From: Rhodospirillales bacterium
Lineage (GTDB): Bacteria > Pseudomonadota > Alphaproteobacteria > Reyranellales > Reyranellaceae
Direction of reading: 5' to 3'
NCBI GenBank assembly: GCA_016699855.1
Contig: CP064988.1
Span: 434,001 to 498,000 of the forward strand
Length of the DNA stretch: 64,000 nucleotides
Under the pieces are notes generated by a model. That model searched no databases, was not told where the DNA came from, and saw only the letters and a list, made by a program, of their open reading frames with translations. Numbering within the stretch: position 1 is the first letter of the stretch; every line of letters starts with the position of its first letter. Below, piece after piece: positions 16,897-26,800 of the stretch. A program made the position numbers and the translations under genes.

Positions 16897-17083
16897 GCCC
16901 CTCTCCGCCGCGTAGCGGGGGAGAGGGAGGCGCCCATGCGGCGCATGGGAGGGTGAGGTGGTCGAGGGGTCGTCGGCGCCGCTGGACCGACGGCGACGGA
17001 CTTCCGCATCGAACACCCCCCTTCTTCAGCGCCGACCCACCTCACCCCGACCCTCTCCCCCCGCATGCGGGCGGAGAGGGAGG
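16897..17083. repeat. Family I composite inverted repeat (copy 3), supplies a ribosome binding site
   Basis: Left arm ccctctccgccgcgtagcgg ... gggagggtgaggtgg; right arm ccacctcaccccgaccctctcccc then cgcatgcgggcggagaggg. It fills the gap between the receptor gene and the first permease. The right end, agggaggaag (17078-17087), lies just upstream of the permease ATG at 17092, so the repeat appears to provide its Shine-Dalgarno sequence. Confidence 0.85.
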
Positions 17084-17091
17084 AAGACCCG

Positions 17092-18120
17092 ATGCTGAGC
17101 TTCGTCGTCTCCCGCCTGCTGCAGGCCGCCGCCGTCATGACGGCGGTGTCGTTCCTGTGCTTCGTGCTGTTCAACTTCGTCGGCGACCCGGTCAGCAACA
17201 TGGTCGGCCAGGAGGCCTCGCCGCAGGAGCGCGAGGAGCTGCGCCGCGACCTCGGGCTGGACGATCCCGTGCCGCTGCAGTTCGTGCGCTTCCTCGGCAA
17301 CGCCGCGACCGGCAATTTCGGCCGCAGCTACCGCATGGCACGGCCGGTCGGACAACTGATCGTCGAGCGTCTGCCGGCGACGCTCGAGCTGGTGTTCTGC
17401 GGCGCGCTGGTGGCGCTGGCGCTGGGCATCCCGCTGGGCGTGCTGACGGCGCTGCGGCGCGACACCTGGGACACGCGCATGGTCATGACGCTGTCGCTGG
17501 CCGGTGTCGCCATGCCGACCTTCGTCAGCGGCATCCTGCTGATCTACGTGTTCTCGGTGGAGTGCAAGAGCTGGGTCGACTGGCTCGGCCTGACCGCGGA
17601 CCTCTGCTTCCCCTCGTTCGGACGCGGCGAGACCGTCAGGCTGGGCTGGTGGACCACCGGATTGCTGACCGGCAGCGGGATCAAGGCGATCGTGCTGCCG
17701 GCCGTCACGCTGTCGCTGTTCCAGATGACGCTGGTGCTGCGCCTGATCCGCTCGGAGATGCTGGAGGTGCTGCGCACCGACTACATCAAGTTCGCGCGCG
17801 CCCGCGGGCTGACCAACCGCGCCGTGCATTTCCGCCACGCGCTCAAGAACACGCTGCTGCCGGTGATCACCGTGATCGGCCTGCAGATCGGCGGCCTGAT
17901 CGCGTTCTCGATCATCACCGAGACGGTGTTCCAGTGGCCCGGCATGGGCCAGCTCTTCATCCAGTCCGTGCAGTTCGCCGACATCCCGGTGATGGCCGCC
18001 TACCTCGTGCTGGTGTCGTTCTTCTTCGTCGTCATCAACCTCGTGGTCGACCTGACCTACGCCGTGATCGACCCCCGCCTGCGCGTCGACCGCGCCAAGG
18101 CCGTCGGCAACGCGCACTGA
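17092..18120 (+). CDS. ABC transporter permease, DppB type
   Basis: Inner-membrane subunit of a peptide-type importer, 342 residues, six predicted helices. The N-terminus LSFVVSRLLQAAAVMTAVSF and the interaction loop EMLEVLRTDYIKFARARGLT are diagnostic of the DppB/OppB class; the C-terminal part carries FSIITETVFQWPGMGQLFIQ. It is highly similar to the permease at 48693-49682. The start at 17092 uses a ribosome binding site formed by the end of a repeat element. Downstream, unrelated genes intervene before the partner permease at 22866. Confidence 0.94.
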   Translation: MLSFVVSRLLQAAAVMTAVSFLCFVLFNFVGDPVSNMVGQEASPQEREELRRDLGLDDPVPLQFVRFLGNAATGNFGRSYRMARPVGQLIVERLPATLELVFCGALVALALGIPLGVLTALRRDTWDTRMVMTLSLAGVAMPTFVSGILLIYVFSVECKSWVDWLGLTADLCFPSFGRGETVRLGWWTTGLLTGSGIKAIVLPAVTLSLFQMTLVLRLIRSEMLEVLRTDYIKFARARGLTNRAVHFRHALKNTLLPVITVIGLQIGGLIAFSIITETVFQWPGMGQLFIQSVQFADIPVMAAYLVLVSFFFVVINLVVDLTYAVIDPRLRVDRAKAVGNAH

Positions 18121-18197
18121 CCCTTCACCGCGCCGCCCTGCGGATGTAGCCTTCCCGGATCGACCTGCCGGCACCAGACCGGCGGCGGGAGGGAACC

Positions 18198-19262
18198 ATG
18201 GCGAACTACGTCTACGCCGGCGCCGCGCCGGTGGTGTCCTCGGGCGGCAGATCCGGTGCGACCGCCGGCGGGCTGTTCCGCATCGATCCCGCGACCAGCG
18301 CATGCGCGGCGCTGGCCGGCGGCCTGCCCGCCGACGTCGAGGTCCGCGCCGTGGTGGTGGTGCCGGGCGATCCGCGCACCGTCTACGCCGGGACCCAGGC
18401 CGGGCTCTACGTCAGCCGCGACGCCGGCGACACGTGGACGTCGCTCGGCCTGCCCGGCGACGACAAGGTCGTGTGGTCGATCCTGCTGCACCCCAAGGAC
18501 CCGCGGACGATCTACGTCGGCACGCAGGGCACCACCGTTCACCGCAGCCGCGACGGCGGCGCCACCTGGCGCGAGCTCGACATCCCCGAGCCCGCCGGCA
18601 TGGTGCGCATGGCCTTCGCCTGCCGCGTCATCCGCCTCGCCATCGATCCGGGGAGCCCCGACACGCTCTACGCCGCTTTCGAGGTCGGCGGCCTGTCGCG
18701 CAGCCTCGACGGCGGCGACACCTGGGAAGGCTGCAATTCGAGCCTGCTGGAGTTCACCAAGGAGCCGAGGCTGCGCAGCCGCATCGTCAGCGACACCGAG
18801 ACCGAGGGCATGATGGACAGCCACGCGCTGGCGGTCAGCCCGAAGCATCCCGGCACGGTCTACCTCGCCAACCGCATGGGCCTGTTCCGCAGCGACGACC
18901 GCGCCGGCCGGTTCGGCGAGGTCGGCATCGGCCGCTTCTCGCCGCTGACCTACGCGCGCGACGTCGTGGTCTCGCCGCACGATCCCGACACGCTCTACGC
19001 CGCGCTGAGCGTCGCGGCCATCAGCGACGAGGGCTCGCTCTACCGCAGCCGCGATTTCGGCGCCTCGTGGACGCGCTTCGACTCCGGCGTGGCGATGGAG
19101 AGCACGCTGATGACCATCGCGCCCAGCGCCGCACATCCGGCGCGGGTCTACTGCGCCACCCGCCGCGGCCAGGTGTTCGGCACGGAGGACGGCGGCGCCT
19201 CGTGGCGCGAGTTCCGCCTGCCGCCCACCGCGCAGGGCGTCTACGCCGTCGCCACCGCCTAA
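18198..19262 (+). CDS. BNR/Asp-box beta-propeller protein
   Basis: A 354-residue protein with at least five Asp-box (BNR) motifs of the S-x-D-x-G-x-T/S-W type: SRDAGDTW, SRDGGATW, SLDGGDTW, SRDFGASW and a variant EDGGASW, spaced as blades of a propeller. Each is preceded by a blade strand such as DPRTVYAGTQAGLY. It resembles sortilin/YCF48-like WD40/BNR proteins rather than sialidases: the sialidase Arg triad and RIP motif are not seen. No signal peptide is evident, so it is probably cytoplasmic. Function unknown. It starts 78 bp after the permease. Confidence 0.82.
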   Translation: MANYVYAGAAPVVSSGGRSGATAGGLFRIDPATSACAALAGGLPADVEVRAVVVVPGDPRTVYAGTQAGLYVSRDAGDTWTSLGLPGDDKVVWSILLHPKDPRTIYVGTQGTTVHRSRDGGATWRELDIPEPAGMVRMAFACRVIRLAIDPGSPDTLYAAFEVGGLSRSLDGGDTWEGCNSSLLEFTKEPRLRSRIVSDTETEGMMDSHALAVSPKHPGTVYLANRMGLFRSDDRAGRFGEVGIGRFSPLTYARDVVVSPHDPDTLYAALSVAAISDEGSLYRSRDFGASWTRFDSGVAMESTLMTIAPSAAHPARVYCATRRGQVFGTEDGGASWREFRLPPTAQGVYAVATA

Positions 19263-19287
19263 CGCCGCGGCGCCTTGAGGAAGCGCC

Positions 19288-20257
19288 ATGGACACCGCCA
19301 TCGCGCCGGCCGCGGCCGGGCACGTCGTCGTCACCCCCATTTCCGGCAACATCGGCGCCGAGATCGCGGGCGTCCATCTCGGGCGCCTGACCGACGCGGA
19401 GTTCCGCGTCGTCCACGACGCGCTGGCGGCGTACGAGGTGCTGGTGTTCCGCGACCAGGACATCACGCTCGACGAGCAGATGGCGTTCGGCCGCCGCTTC
19501 GGCGAGCTGTCGATCCATCCCTTCTCGCCCAACCTCGACGACAGGCGCGAGGTGATCGTGCTGGACTACCACGCGGACAATCCGCCCAGGCTCACCGACC
19601 AGTGGCACGCCGACGAGACCTTCCGGGCGCGGCCGCCGCTGGGCACCATCCTGCGCGCGCGGGTGGTGCCGGAGCACGGCGGCGACACGCTGTTCGCCAG
19701 CATGACCGCCGCCTACCGCGGCCTGTCCGAGCCGATGAAACGCTACATCCACGGGCTGGAGGCGCTGCACGATTTCAAGCCCTGGCGGACGCTGTTCACC
19801 AGCGGCGAGGCGCACCAGACCAAGCTGCGGGAGATCGAGGCGAAGTATCCGAACCAGTGGCATCCCGTGGTGCGCGTGCACCCCGTCAACGGACGCCGCA
19901 TCCTCAACGTCAGCGCCCAGTTCTGCGTCCGCCTCAAGGGCGTGGCCGACGACGAGCGAGCTGGTGCTGAAATACCTCTACGCGCGCGCCGCCATCCCCG
20001 AGTACCAGATGCGCGTGCGCTGGAAGCCGAACACCGTCGTGATGTGGGACAACCGCGCCGTCCAGCACTACGCCGCCCACGACTACTATCCCGCCCGCCG
20101 CACGATGGAGCGCGTCACCGTCGCCGGCGACGAGGTGGTCGGCGTCTCCGGCCCCTACACGCCGCAGGACGCCGCGCCGCTGCCCGACGGCAAGGGCGCC
20201 GTCGTCGCTCCGCCCGGCAAGCGCCCGATCCGCGAGTTCGAGCGCGGCGCGTACTGA
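19288..20257 (+). pseudogene. TauD/TfdA-family dioxygenase with a frameshift
   Basis: Fe(II)/2-oxoglutarate-dependent dioxygenase. The first frame contains the fold from GHVVVTPISGNIGAEIAGVHL through the metal motif WHADETF (His-x-Asp) to VSAQFCVRLKGVADDE. The frame then breaks at 19955-19958 and the next frame continues ELVLKYLYARAAIPEYQMRVRW, with the distal His and Arg in MWDNRAVQHYAAHDYYPARRTMERV. Restoring two bases (AG) gives a 323-residue protein reading DDESELVLKYLY, normal for the family. The natural substrate (taurine, herbicide-like ether or other) is not predictable. Confidence 0.85.
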
Positions 20258-20278
20258 GGGTCGCCGCCCCCGATGCGA

Positions 20279-20334
20279 CCCCGAGCGCGGCGAGGGATCT
20301 TTCGACCGCGCCGGTGTCCCTCGCCGCGCCCGCG
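20279..20334. repeat. Degenerate family III repeat
   Basis: accccgagcgcggcgagggatcttt (20279-20303) matches the arm of the inverted repeat at 40785-40849, followed by a poor reverse arm gtgtccctcgccgcgcccg. It lies just after the broken dioxygenase gene. Confidence 0.5.
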
Positions 20335-20456
20335 ATGGCGGCGGAATCAGGGCGGCCGCGGACCTCCCGCGCGACCGGCGGCGCATGCCCGCCACGCGGG
20401 CGCCGCCGTCGCGAATCGTTCGTAGACCGTCGATCCATCCTGTAGGATCGCCGCCG

Positions 20457-21689
20457 ATGTCCGTGAACTCCGCCGGCGACGGCGCCCGCGTCCCCTCGAC
20501 CGCGCCCCCTGCGAGCGCCACCGCCACCCCGGCCGTCGCGGCGATGCCGTGGCTGCTGCTGGCCGCCGGTTGCCTCGGCGCCTTCGCCGCCACCGCCAGC
20601 GGCACGACCCGGGCGCCGTTCCTGCTCTCGATGTCGGCGGATCTCCAGGTCAGTTTGGTCCTGATCGCCAACCTCGTGTCGATGACCGCCACGGCCTGGG
20701 GCGTGACCTCGCTGCTGGCCGGCATCGCCGCCGACCGCTGGGGCCGCCGCCCGTTCCTGATCGGCGGACCGCTGGCGCTGGGCCTGTGCATGGTGGCCGT
20801 GGCGCAGGCCGACGATTATCTCCGCGTCGCCATCTGGGCGACCCTGGGCGGCGCGTGCAGCGGCCTCTACATGGGCACGATCTTCGCCGAGGTCGCGGCG
20901 CGCGCGCCGTCGACCCACCGCGGCCGGGCGCTGAGCTGGGTGATGAGCGGCCAGTCCCTCACCCTGGTGGTTGGCGTGCCGCTGGCGGCCTGGGTCGGCG
21001 CATCGCTGGGCTGGCGCGGCTGGCACGTGTGCCTCGCCGCGCTGGCGATCGCCGGATCGCTGACGCTGTGGGCCAGCACGCGCGGCGGCGCCACAGGCCG
21101 CGGACACGGCGGCGCGCCGGCGGGATCGTTCCGCGGCGCCTTCTCGGCGCCCGTGATCTCGCTGCTGTCCATGGGGATCGCCGAGCGCATCTGCTACGGC
21201 CTCGTGGTCATCTACTTCGCCACCTTCCTGCAGCAGGAATACAAGGCGTCCCTGCACGACGTCGCCATCCCGCTGGTGCTGATCGCCATGGGCAACGTCA
21301 TCGGCACCGCCGCCGGCGGCCCGCTGGCCGACCGCACGCGCGACCGCCTCGGCGCCTTCGGGCTGTGCATGGCGATCACCGCCTTCGCCAGCCTGGCGCT
21401 GTTCGCGTGGCGGCCCGACATGGTCACGACCGTGGCGTTGGGTTTCGTCTACTCGTTCATCAACGCGCTCGGCCGGCCGTCCCTGATGGCGGCGTTGGCC
21501 GACGTGCCCGAGGACGTGCGCGGCACGGTGATGGGCCTCAACGGCACCTGCGCCAGCATCGGCTGGGTCGGCGCCGCCGCGCTGGGCGGATGGATGTTCG
21601 CCACGCAGGGCTTCGCCGGCTTCGGCCCCCTCTCGGCGGCGCTGGCGCTGCTGGGCGCCGCGCTGGCGTTCATGCGGCGCGGCCGCTAG
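20457..21689 (+). CDS. Major facilitator superfamily transporter
   Basis: A 410-residue membrane protein with about twelve hydrophobic segments. The loop 2-3 signature is GIAADRWGRRPFLIGGPLAL, with the matching second-half loop GPLADRTRDRLGAFGL. The N-terminal 35 residues are Ala/Pro/Thr-rich before the first helix. It resembles MFS members of the drug/sugar exporter group; substrate unknown. The ATG at 20457 gives MSVNSAGDG; a longer upstream frame would cover non-homologous Arg/Pro-rich sequence. Its 3' end overlaps the convergent dioxygenase gene by 20 bp. Confidence 0.88.
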   Translation: MSVNSAGDGARVPSTAPPASATATPAVAAMPWLLLAAGCLGAFAATASGTTRAPFLLSMSADLQVSLVLIANLVSMTATAWGVTSLLAGIAADRWGRRPFLIGGPLALGLCMVAVAQADDYLRVAIWATLGGACSGLYMGTIFAEVAARAPSTHRGRALSWVMSGQSLTLVVGVPLAAWVGASLGWRGWHVCLAALAIAGSLTLWASTRGGATGRGHGGAPAGSFRGAFSAPVISLLSMGIAERICYGLVVIYFATFLQQEYKASLHDVAIPLVLIAMGNVIGTAAGGPLADRTRDRLGAFGLCMAITAFASLALFAWRPDMVTTVALGFVYSFINALGRPSLMAALADVPEDVRGTVMGLNGTCASIGWVGAAALGGWMFATQGFAGFGPLSAALALLGAALAFMRRGR

Positions 21690-22515
21690 CCGGCGTCCGG
21701 CGCCGGCGCCGACTCAGCGCGCGGCGGATCGCGATCTCCACCGGTGAATAGGCGCCGTCGTCGCGGCGCAGGCGCAGCGGTTCGGCCGGACCCAACGCCG
21801 CCTGCGCCATGAAGCGCGGCGTCGATCCCCGGTGCCGCTGCGCCGCGTGGACGATGAATGGATGGCACAGGTAGACCGTGCCGGCCGCGCCGGTCGCCAG
21901 CGCCTCCGGCAAGCCGGCGCCGGTGTCGCCGAACGCCGTCGCCGGCAGCCCCGCGTCGCCCGCCGCCTTCAGCCGCCGCGCCGCGTCCATGTGCGAGCCG
22001 ACGCGGATCCGCGTCGGCGCGTCGTCGACGCCGACATCGGAGAACAGGAACAGCATCAGCAGCGCCCGCCCGCGCGACGTCACGTTCACCCGCCAATCCG
22101 AGAAATCGTGGCGTTCCTCGGGATCGGCGCCCACGCCGGGGAAGCTGACGTCGAGATGCCAGCCCTCGTCGCCGGGGCTGGCGGCGCTCGGAAACCGCAC
22201 GGGGATGCCGCCGAGGTCGCGGCGCGGGCGCCACCGCCCCGCGCCGACGAGCTGGTCGTAGGCCGCGCGCAGCACCGCCGTGTTGGCGGCGCGCTGGAAC
22301 GGTCGCTGGCCGTAGGCGCCCAATCGGATCAGCGGCCGCGTCCAGGTGGCGCGGTCGCGCGGATCGCAGCCGGTGGCACGCCACAGGATCCGCAGCATCT
22401 GGTCGGCCAGCGTGCGCGAGAAGGCGCCGTCGATCCGCGCGTAGCCGTCGCGGACGAACGCCCGCACCTGGGCGTCGCTCAGCCCGCGCGCCCGGCCGCC
22501 GCCCGTGGACGCCAT
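21670..22515 (-). CDS. Phytanoyl-CoA dioxygenase (PhyH)-family protein
   Basis: A 281-residue 2-oxoglutarate/iron dioxygenase of the PhyH type. It begins with the family's typical AFVRDGYARIDGAFS, has the His-x-Asp metal pair in WHLDVSFPG, a strand/loop PTRIRVGSHMD and the distal HPFIVHAAQRHRG His. The start MASTGGGRARGLSDAQ at 22515 is a best guess; a longer frame runs into the repeat and is not family-like. The last residues are Arg-rich and overlap the MFS gene on the other strand. Substrate unknown. It is not closely similar to the PhyH protein at 35464. Confidence 0.82.
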   Translation of the reverse strand: MASTGGGRARGLSDAQVRAFVRDGYARIDGAFSRTLADQMLRILWRATGCDPRDRATWTRPLIRLGAYGQRPFQRAANTAVLRAAYDQLVGAGRWRPRRDLGGIPVRFPSAASPGDEGWHLDVSFPGVGADPEERHDFSDWRVNVTSRGRALLMLFLFSDVGVDDAPTRIRVGSHMDAARRLKAAGDAGLPATAFGDTGAGLPEALATGAAGTVYLCHPFIVHAAQRHRGSTPRFMAQAALGPAEPLRLRRDDGAYSPVEIAIRRALSRRRRRTPASGRAA

Positions 22516-22599
22516 GGTGGATCCCCGCACCGCGGAGCCCATCGCCCCGCCGCCGCGACGTAGTGCGCGCGGGCCGCGTTGTCCAGACGGTGACGCCAT

Positions 22600-22808
22600 T
22601 CCCTCTCCGCCGCGCAGCGGGGGAGAGGGCGGGGCCCGTCGCGGAGCGACGGGAGGGTGAGGTGGTCGTTGTATCGGTCGGAATGTCATTTCGAGAGGCG
22701 ACGCGCGCCGATATCGGCCCCGGCGGACTCCACAACGACCCACCTCACCCTTCCCGCGCTGCGCGCGGGCCCCTTCCCTCTCCCCCCGCAAGCGGGCGGC
22801 GAGGGAGG
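22600..22808. repeat. Family I composite inverted repeat (copy 4)
   Basis: The 350-bp gap 22516-22865 has no gene. This element has the best-preserved arms: left ccctctccgccgcgcagcgg through gggtgaggtggtcg, right cgacccacctcacccttccc through cccgcaagcgggcggcgagg. The inverted arms are about 70 bp and align along their whole length, each with two hairpins. The core differs from those of the other copies. It lies directly upstream of the orphan permease gene at 22866. Confidence 0.87.
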
Positions 22809-22865
22809 AGTTCGGCGCACGCCGTCCCGCTTCCACCCGCGCCTGCGACCCGGCATGATCGGGGG

Positions 22866-23804
22866 ATGGCCCAAGCCTCCGCCCTCGCGCGCTTCCGCGA
22901 CTCAGATCTCTGGCACAGCTTCACGCGCTCGCCGCTGACCGTCACGGCCGCCATCGTCACGGTGGTCTTCGTGCTCGGCGCCGTGTTCGCCCCGTGGCTG
23001 GCGCCGCACGATCCGTTCGACCCGAAATCGCTGAACCTGATGGACGCCTTCACCAAGCCGATCTGGACGGCGGAGGGCCGCGAGGCGGCACAGGGCGGCA
23101 AGGTGTTCCCGCTGGGCACCGACAACCAGGGCCGCGACGTGCTGTCCGCCATCATGTACGGCTGCCGCGTGTCGCTGCTGGTCAGCGCCGCCGCTATCGG
23201 CTTCGCGGTGACGCTGGGCGTCGGGCTCGGCCTCACCGCCGGCTTCCGCGGCGGCTGGGCCGACAACCTGATCATGCGCGTGGCCGATATCCAGCTCACC
23301 GTGCCGGCGATCCTGATCGCCCTGACCTTGGACGGCGTGGCGCGCGCCGCCCTGCCCAAGGATTTCCACGACCGGTTCGCGATCTGGGTGCTGATCCTCG
23401 CCATCGGTTTCGCCAACTGGCCGCAATTCGCCCGCGTCACCCGCGCCACGACCCTGGCCGAGAAAGGCAAGGACTACGTCAGCGCCGCGCGCATCATCGG
23501 CATCCCCGGCGTCAAGATCGCGCTCAAGCACGTGCTGCCCAACGCCATCGGCCCGGTGCTGGTGATCGCCACCATCGGTCTGGCGCTGGCGATCATCGCC
23601 GAGGCCTCGCTGTCGTTCCTCGGTGTCGGCATGCCGCCGACCCAGCCGTCGCTCGGCACCCTGATCCGCATCGGCAACGCGTTCCTGTTCTCCGGCGAAT
23701 GGTGGATCGTGATCTTCCCGGCCTTGGCGCTGGTGGTGCTGTCGCTGGCCGTGAACCTGCTCGGCGACTGGCTGCGCGACGCGCTCAATCCGAAGCTGCG
23801 GTGA
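22866..23804 (+). CDS. ABC transporter permease, DppC type
   Basis: Second inner-membrane subunit of a peptide-type importer, 312 residues. It has the DppC/OppC features: an N-terminal helix, a periplasmic loop with FPLGTDNQGRDVLSAIMYGCR, and the cytoplasmic loop TTLAEKGKDYVSAARIIGI, ending NLLGDWLRDALNPKLR. The matching receptor and DppB-type permease are at 15289-18120, so the operon has been split by about 4.7 kb of unrelated genes. The ATG at 22866 has a G-rich sequence immediately upstream. No ATPase genes follow; the ones at 45679-47761 or elsewhere may serve it. Confidence 0.93.
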   Translation: MAQASALARFRDSDLWHSFTRSPLTVTAAIVTVVFVLGAVFAPWLAPHDPFDPKSLNLMDAFTKPIWTAEGREAAQGGKVFPLGTDNQGRDVLSAIMYGCRVSLLVSAAAIGFAVTLGVGLGLTAGFRGGWADNLIMRVADIQLTVPAILIALTLDGVARAALPKDFHDRFAIWVLILAIGFANWPQFARVTRATTLAEKGKDYVSAARIIGIPGVKIALKHVLPNAIGPVLVIATIGLALAIIAEASLSFLGVGMPPTQPSLGTLIRIGNAFLFSGEWWIVIFPALALVVLSLAVNLLGDWLRDALNPKLR

Positions 23805-23897
23805 CGCGGCCGGGTCGGCCCGCGGCCGAATCGGCTTGACGCCGCGGCGCCGACCGCGCGTTGATCGGCGGTGGATACCACCTCGGGGGCGGTGGCG

Positions 23898-26800
23898 ATG
23901 GACGTCACGGCGTGGCTGGAGAAGCTCGGGCTCGGCGCCTATGCGGCGGCGTTCGCCGGTAACGACGTCGACGGCGACACGCTGCGGCGCCTGACAGCCG
24001 ACGATCTGCGCGACCTCGGCGTCACCTCGGTCGGCCACCGCCGCCGTCTGCTCGACGCCATCGCCGCGCTCGACGCCCCCGCCGCGGCACCCGCTCCGGC
24101 GGCGGCGCCCGCCGCTCCGATCCAAGCCGCGGCGCCGGCTGTGGACGCGCAACGGCGGCCGGTGACGGTGCTGTTCGCCGATCTGTGCGGCTTCACGGCG
24201 ATGTCGCGCGAGCTCAGCGACGAGAGCGTGCACGCCCTGCTCGACCGCTACCTCGCGGCCGCCGACGAGATCGTGGTGCGCCACGGCGGCACCGTCGACA
24301 AGCACATCGGCGACGCCGTGATGGCGCTGTTCGGCGCGCCGGTGGCGCACGACGACGACGCGATGCGGGCGGTGCGCGCCGCCATCGAGCTGCGCGACCG
24401 GATGCCGGCGCTGTCGCGCGAGCTGGGCCGCGCCCTCGACGTGCACGCCGGCATCGCCGCCGGCGAGGTGATCGTCGGCGGCTCCGGCGGCGGCTACACC
24501 GCCATCGGCGACACGGTGAACCTCGCGGCGCGGCTGACGGGCCTCGCCCCGCCGGGCGGGGTGCTGGTCTCCGGCGCGACCCGCGACGCGCTCGCCGGCG
24601 GCGCCGTGCTCGAGGCGATGGGCCGGCAGGAGATCAAAGGCTACGCCGAGCCCGTCGACGCGTGGCGCGTCGTGGACCTGGCGGCGCCCGGCGAGGGCGC
24701 GCCGATGACGCCGTTCGTCGGCCGCGGACCGCAGGTCGCGCAGATCGCGGCGCTGCTCGACGGCGCGGCCGCCGACGGCGCCGGCGCGCTGGTCTACGTG
24801 CGCGGCGAGCCCGGCATCGGCAAGAGCCGGCTGGTCGGCGAGGCGCGCCGGATGGCCGCCGAGCGCGGCATCGCCACGCACGCCTGCCACGTGCTCGATT
24901 TCGGCGCCGGCCTCGAGCGCGATCCCCTGCGCCGGCTGGCCGACAGTCTGCTGGGCCTGGCGCCGGACGCCGCGCCCGAGGCACGTGCCGCCGCCGTCGC
25001 GTCCGCCGCCGTGGACGCGTCCGCTGACACACGTCAGCGCGCCTTCCTGCGCGAACTGGCCGACGCGCCCCTGACACCGGACCTACGCGCCGTGATCGAC
25101 GCCTCGGACGAGGCCAGCCGGCGCGCCGGACGCCACGACGCCGTCGTCCTGCTGGTCCGCCGCGCGCTCACCCGCGGGCCGGCGCTGGTGGTCGTCGAGG
25201 ACGTGCACTGGGCCGACGAGGCGCTGATCGAGGCGCTGGTGCGGCTGGCGGGCGTCGCCGACGACGCGGCGCTGGTCGTGCTCCTCGCCTCTCGGCCGGA
25301 GAACGAGCGCCTTCTGGAGGCCCTGCGCGTGCGTCCGGCCGGCGCGCCGCTCGTCGCCCTCGACCTGGGTCCGCTGCGGGCGCAGGACGCGGCGGCGATC
25401 GTCGGCCACGTGTCGCGCCTGCCCGAGGAGACCGTGCGCGCCTGCGTCGAGCGCGCCGGCGGCAACCCGTTGTTCCTCGAGCAGCTTCTGCGCAACGCCA
25501 CCGAGGCCAGCGGCGAGCTACCGCCGTCGTTGCGCGGCATCGTCGTGGCGCGCGTCGACCGGTTGCGGCCCGCCGACCGGGCCGCCATCCACGCCGCGGC
25601 CGTGCTGGGGCAGCGTTTCGACCGCGAGGCGCTGCGCGCTCTGCTAGGAGATCCCGCCTACGACGCCGCCGCCCTGCTCGCTGCCGGGCTGCTTCGCGTC
25701 GACGGCGTCGACCTGATGTTCGCGCACGCGCTGATCCGCGAAGGGGTGCTGCGCTCGCTGCTGGCCGAGCCGCGCCGCGCCCTGCACCTGCGCGCCGGCG
25801 GCTGGTTCGAGGGCCGCGATCCGCTGATGCGCGCCTCCCACCTCGACCACGCCGGGTCGCCCGACGCCGGCGACGCCTACCGGCAGGCGGCCGAGGACCG
25901 TTTGCGGCGGTACCGGCCCAGCGAGGCGCTGCCGCTGGTCGACCGCGGCCCCGAACTGGCCGGCGACGGTCCAGCGCGCGCGGCGTTGCTGACTCTGAAG
26001 GGCGACACGCTGCTCGACGGCGGCCGCGCGCGCGAGGCGCTGGCCGCCTACCAGGAGGCGCTCGCGGCCGGCGGCGATGCGCGCGGTCGCAGCCTCGCGC
26101 TGCTGGGCAGCGCCTCGGCGCGGCGCATCCTCGACCAGCTTCCGGCGGCGTTCGAGGACGTGGCGGCGGCGCAGGCGCTGGCGGAGGAAGGCGGCTGGCT
26201 GGACATCCAGACCCGCTGCCGCTTCACGCGCGGCAACCTCCTGTTCCCGCTGGGGCGCGTCGAGGAGTGCCTCGCCGAGCACCGGGCGGCGCTCGAGCTG
26301 GCCGAGCGTGCCGGCGACGCCGAGGCGCGGGCGCGGGCGCTGGGCGGGCTGGGCGACGCGGAGTACGCGCGCGGCAACATCGCGCGCTGCGCCCGCCATT
26401 TCGGCGAGTGCGTCGAGGAGAGCCGGCGGATCGGACTCGGCCGTGTCGAGGTCTCCAACCGGCCGATGTTCGCGTTCACCACCTTCTACGCGTTGCGACT
26501 GGAGGAGGCGCTTGCCGCGGCGCACGAGAGCGTGGCGCTGGCGATCTCCGTCGGCCAGAAGCGGGCCGAGCTGATCTCGCGGCATATGTGCGTCTTCGCG
26601 CTTCTCGAACTCGGACGCGCGGAGGAGTCCCGCCCGCACATAGACCGCGCGCGCGCCATCGTCGCCGAGCTGGAGGCCTGGCGGTTCGAGCCCGAGAACC
26701 TCGCCTTCCTCGCCGACATCGAGATCGACGCCGGCCGTCCCGAGGCCGCCCGCCCGCACCTGGTGGAAGGCCTGCGGATCGCGCGCGACACGACGATGAG

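Noticed and set aside
15304..17016. A 570-codon minus-strand frame opposite the peptide receptor
   Set aside because: Antisense shadow rich in Arg/Val/Asp/Leu; the plus strand encodes a clear family 5 receptor with signal peptide.
18198..19262. Sialidase or exo-glycosidase from the Asp-box repeats
   Set aside because: The Arg triad and FRIP-type motif of sialidases are absent; Asp boxes alone only indicate a propeller fold.
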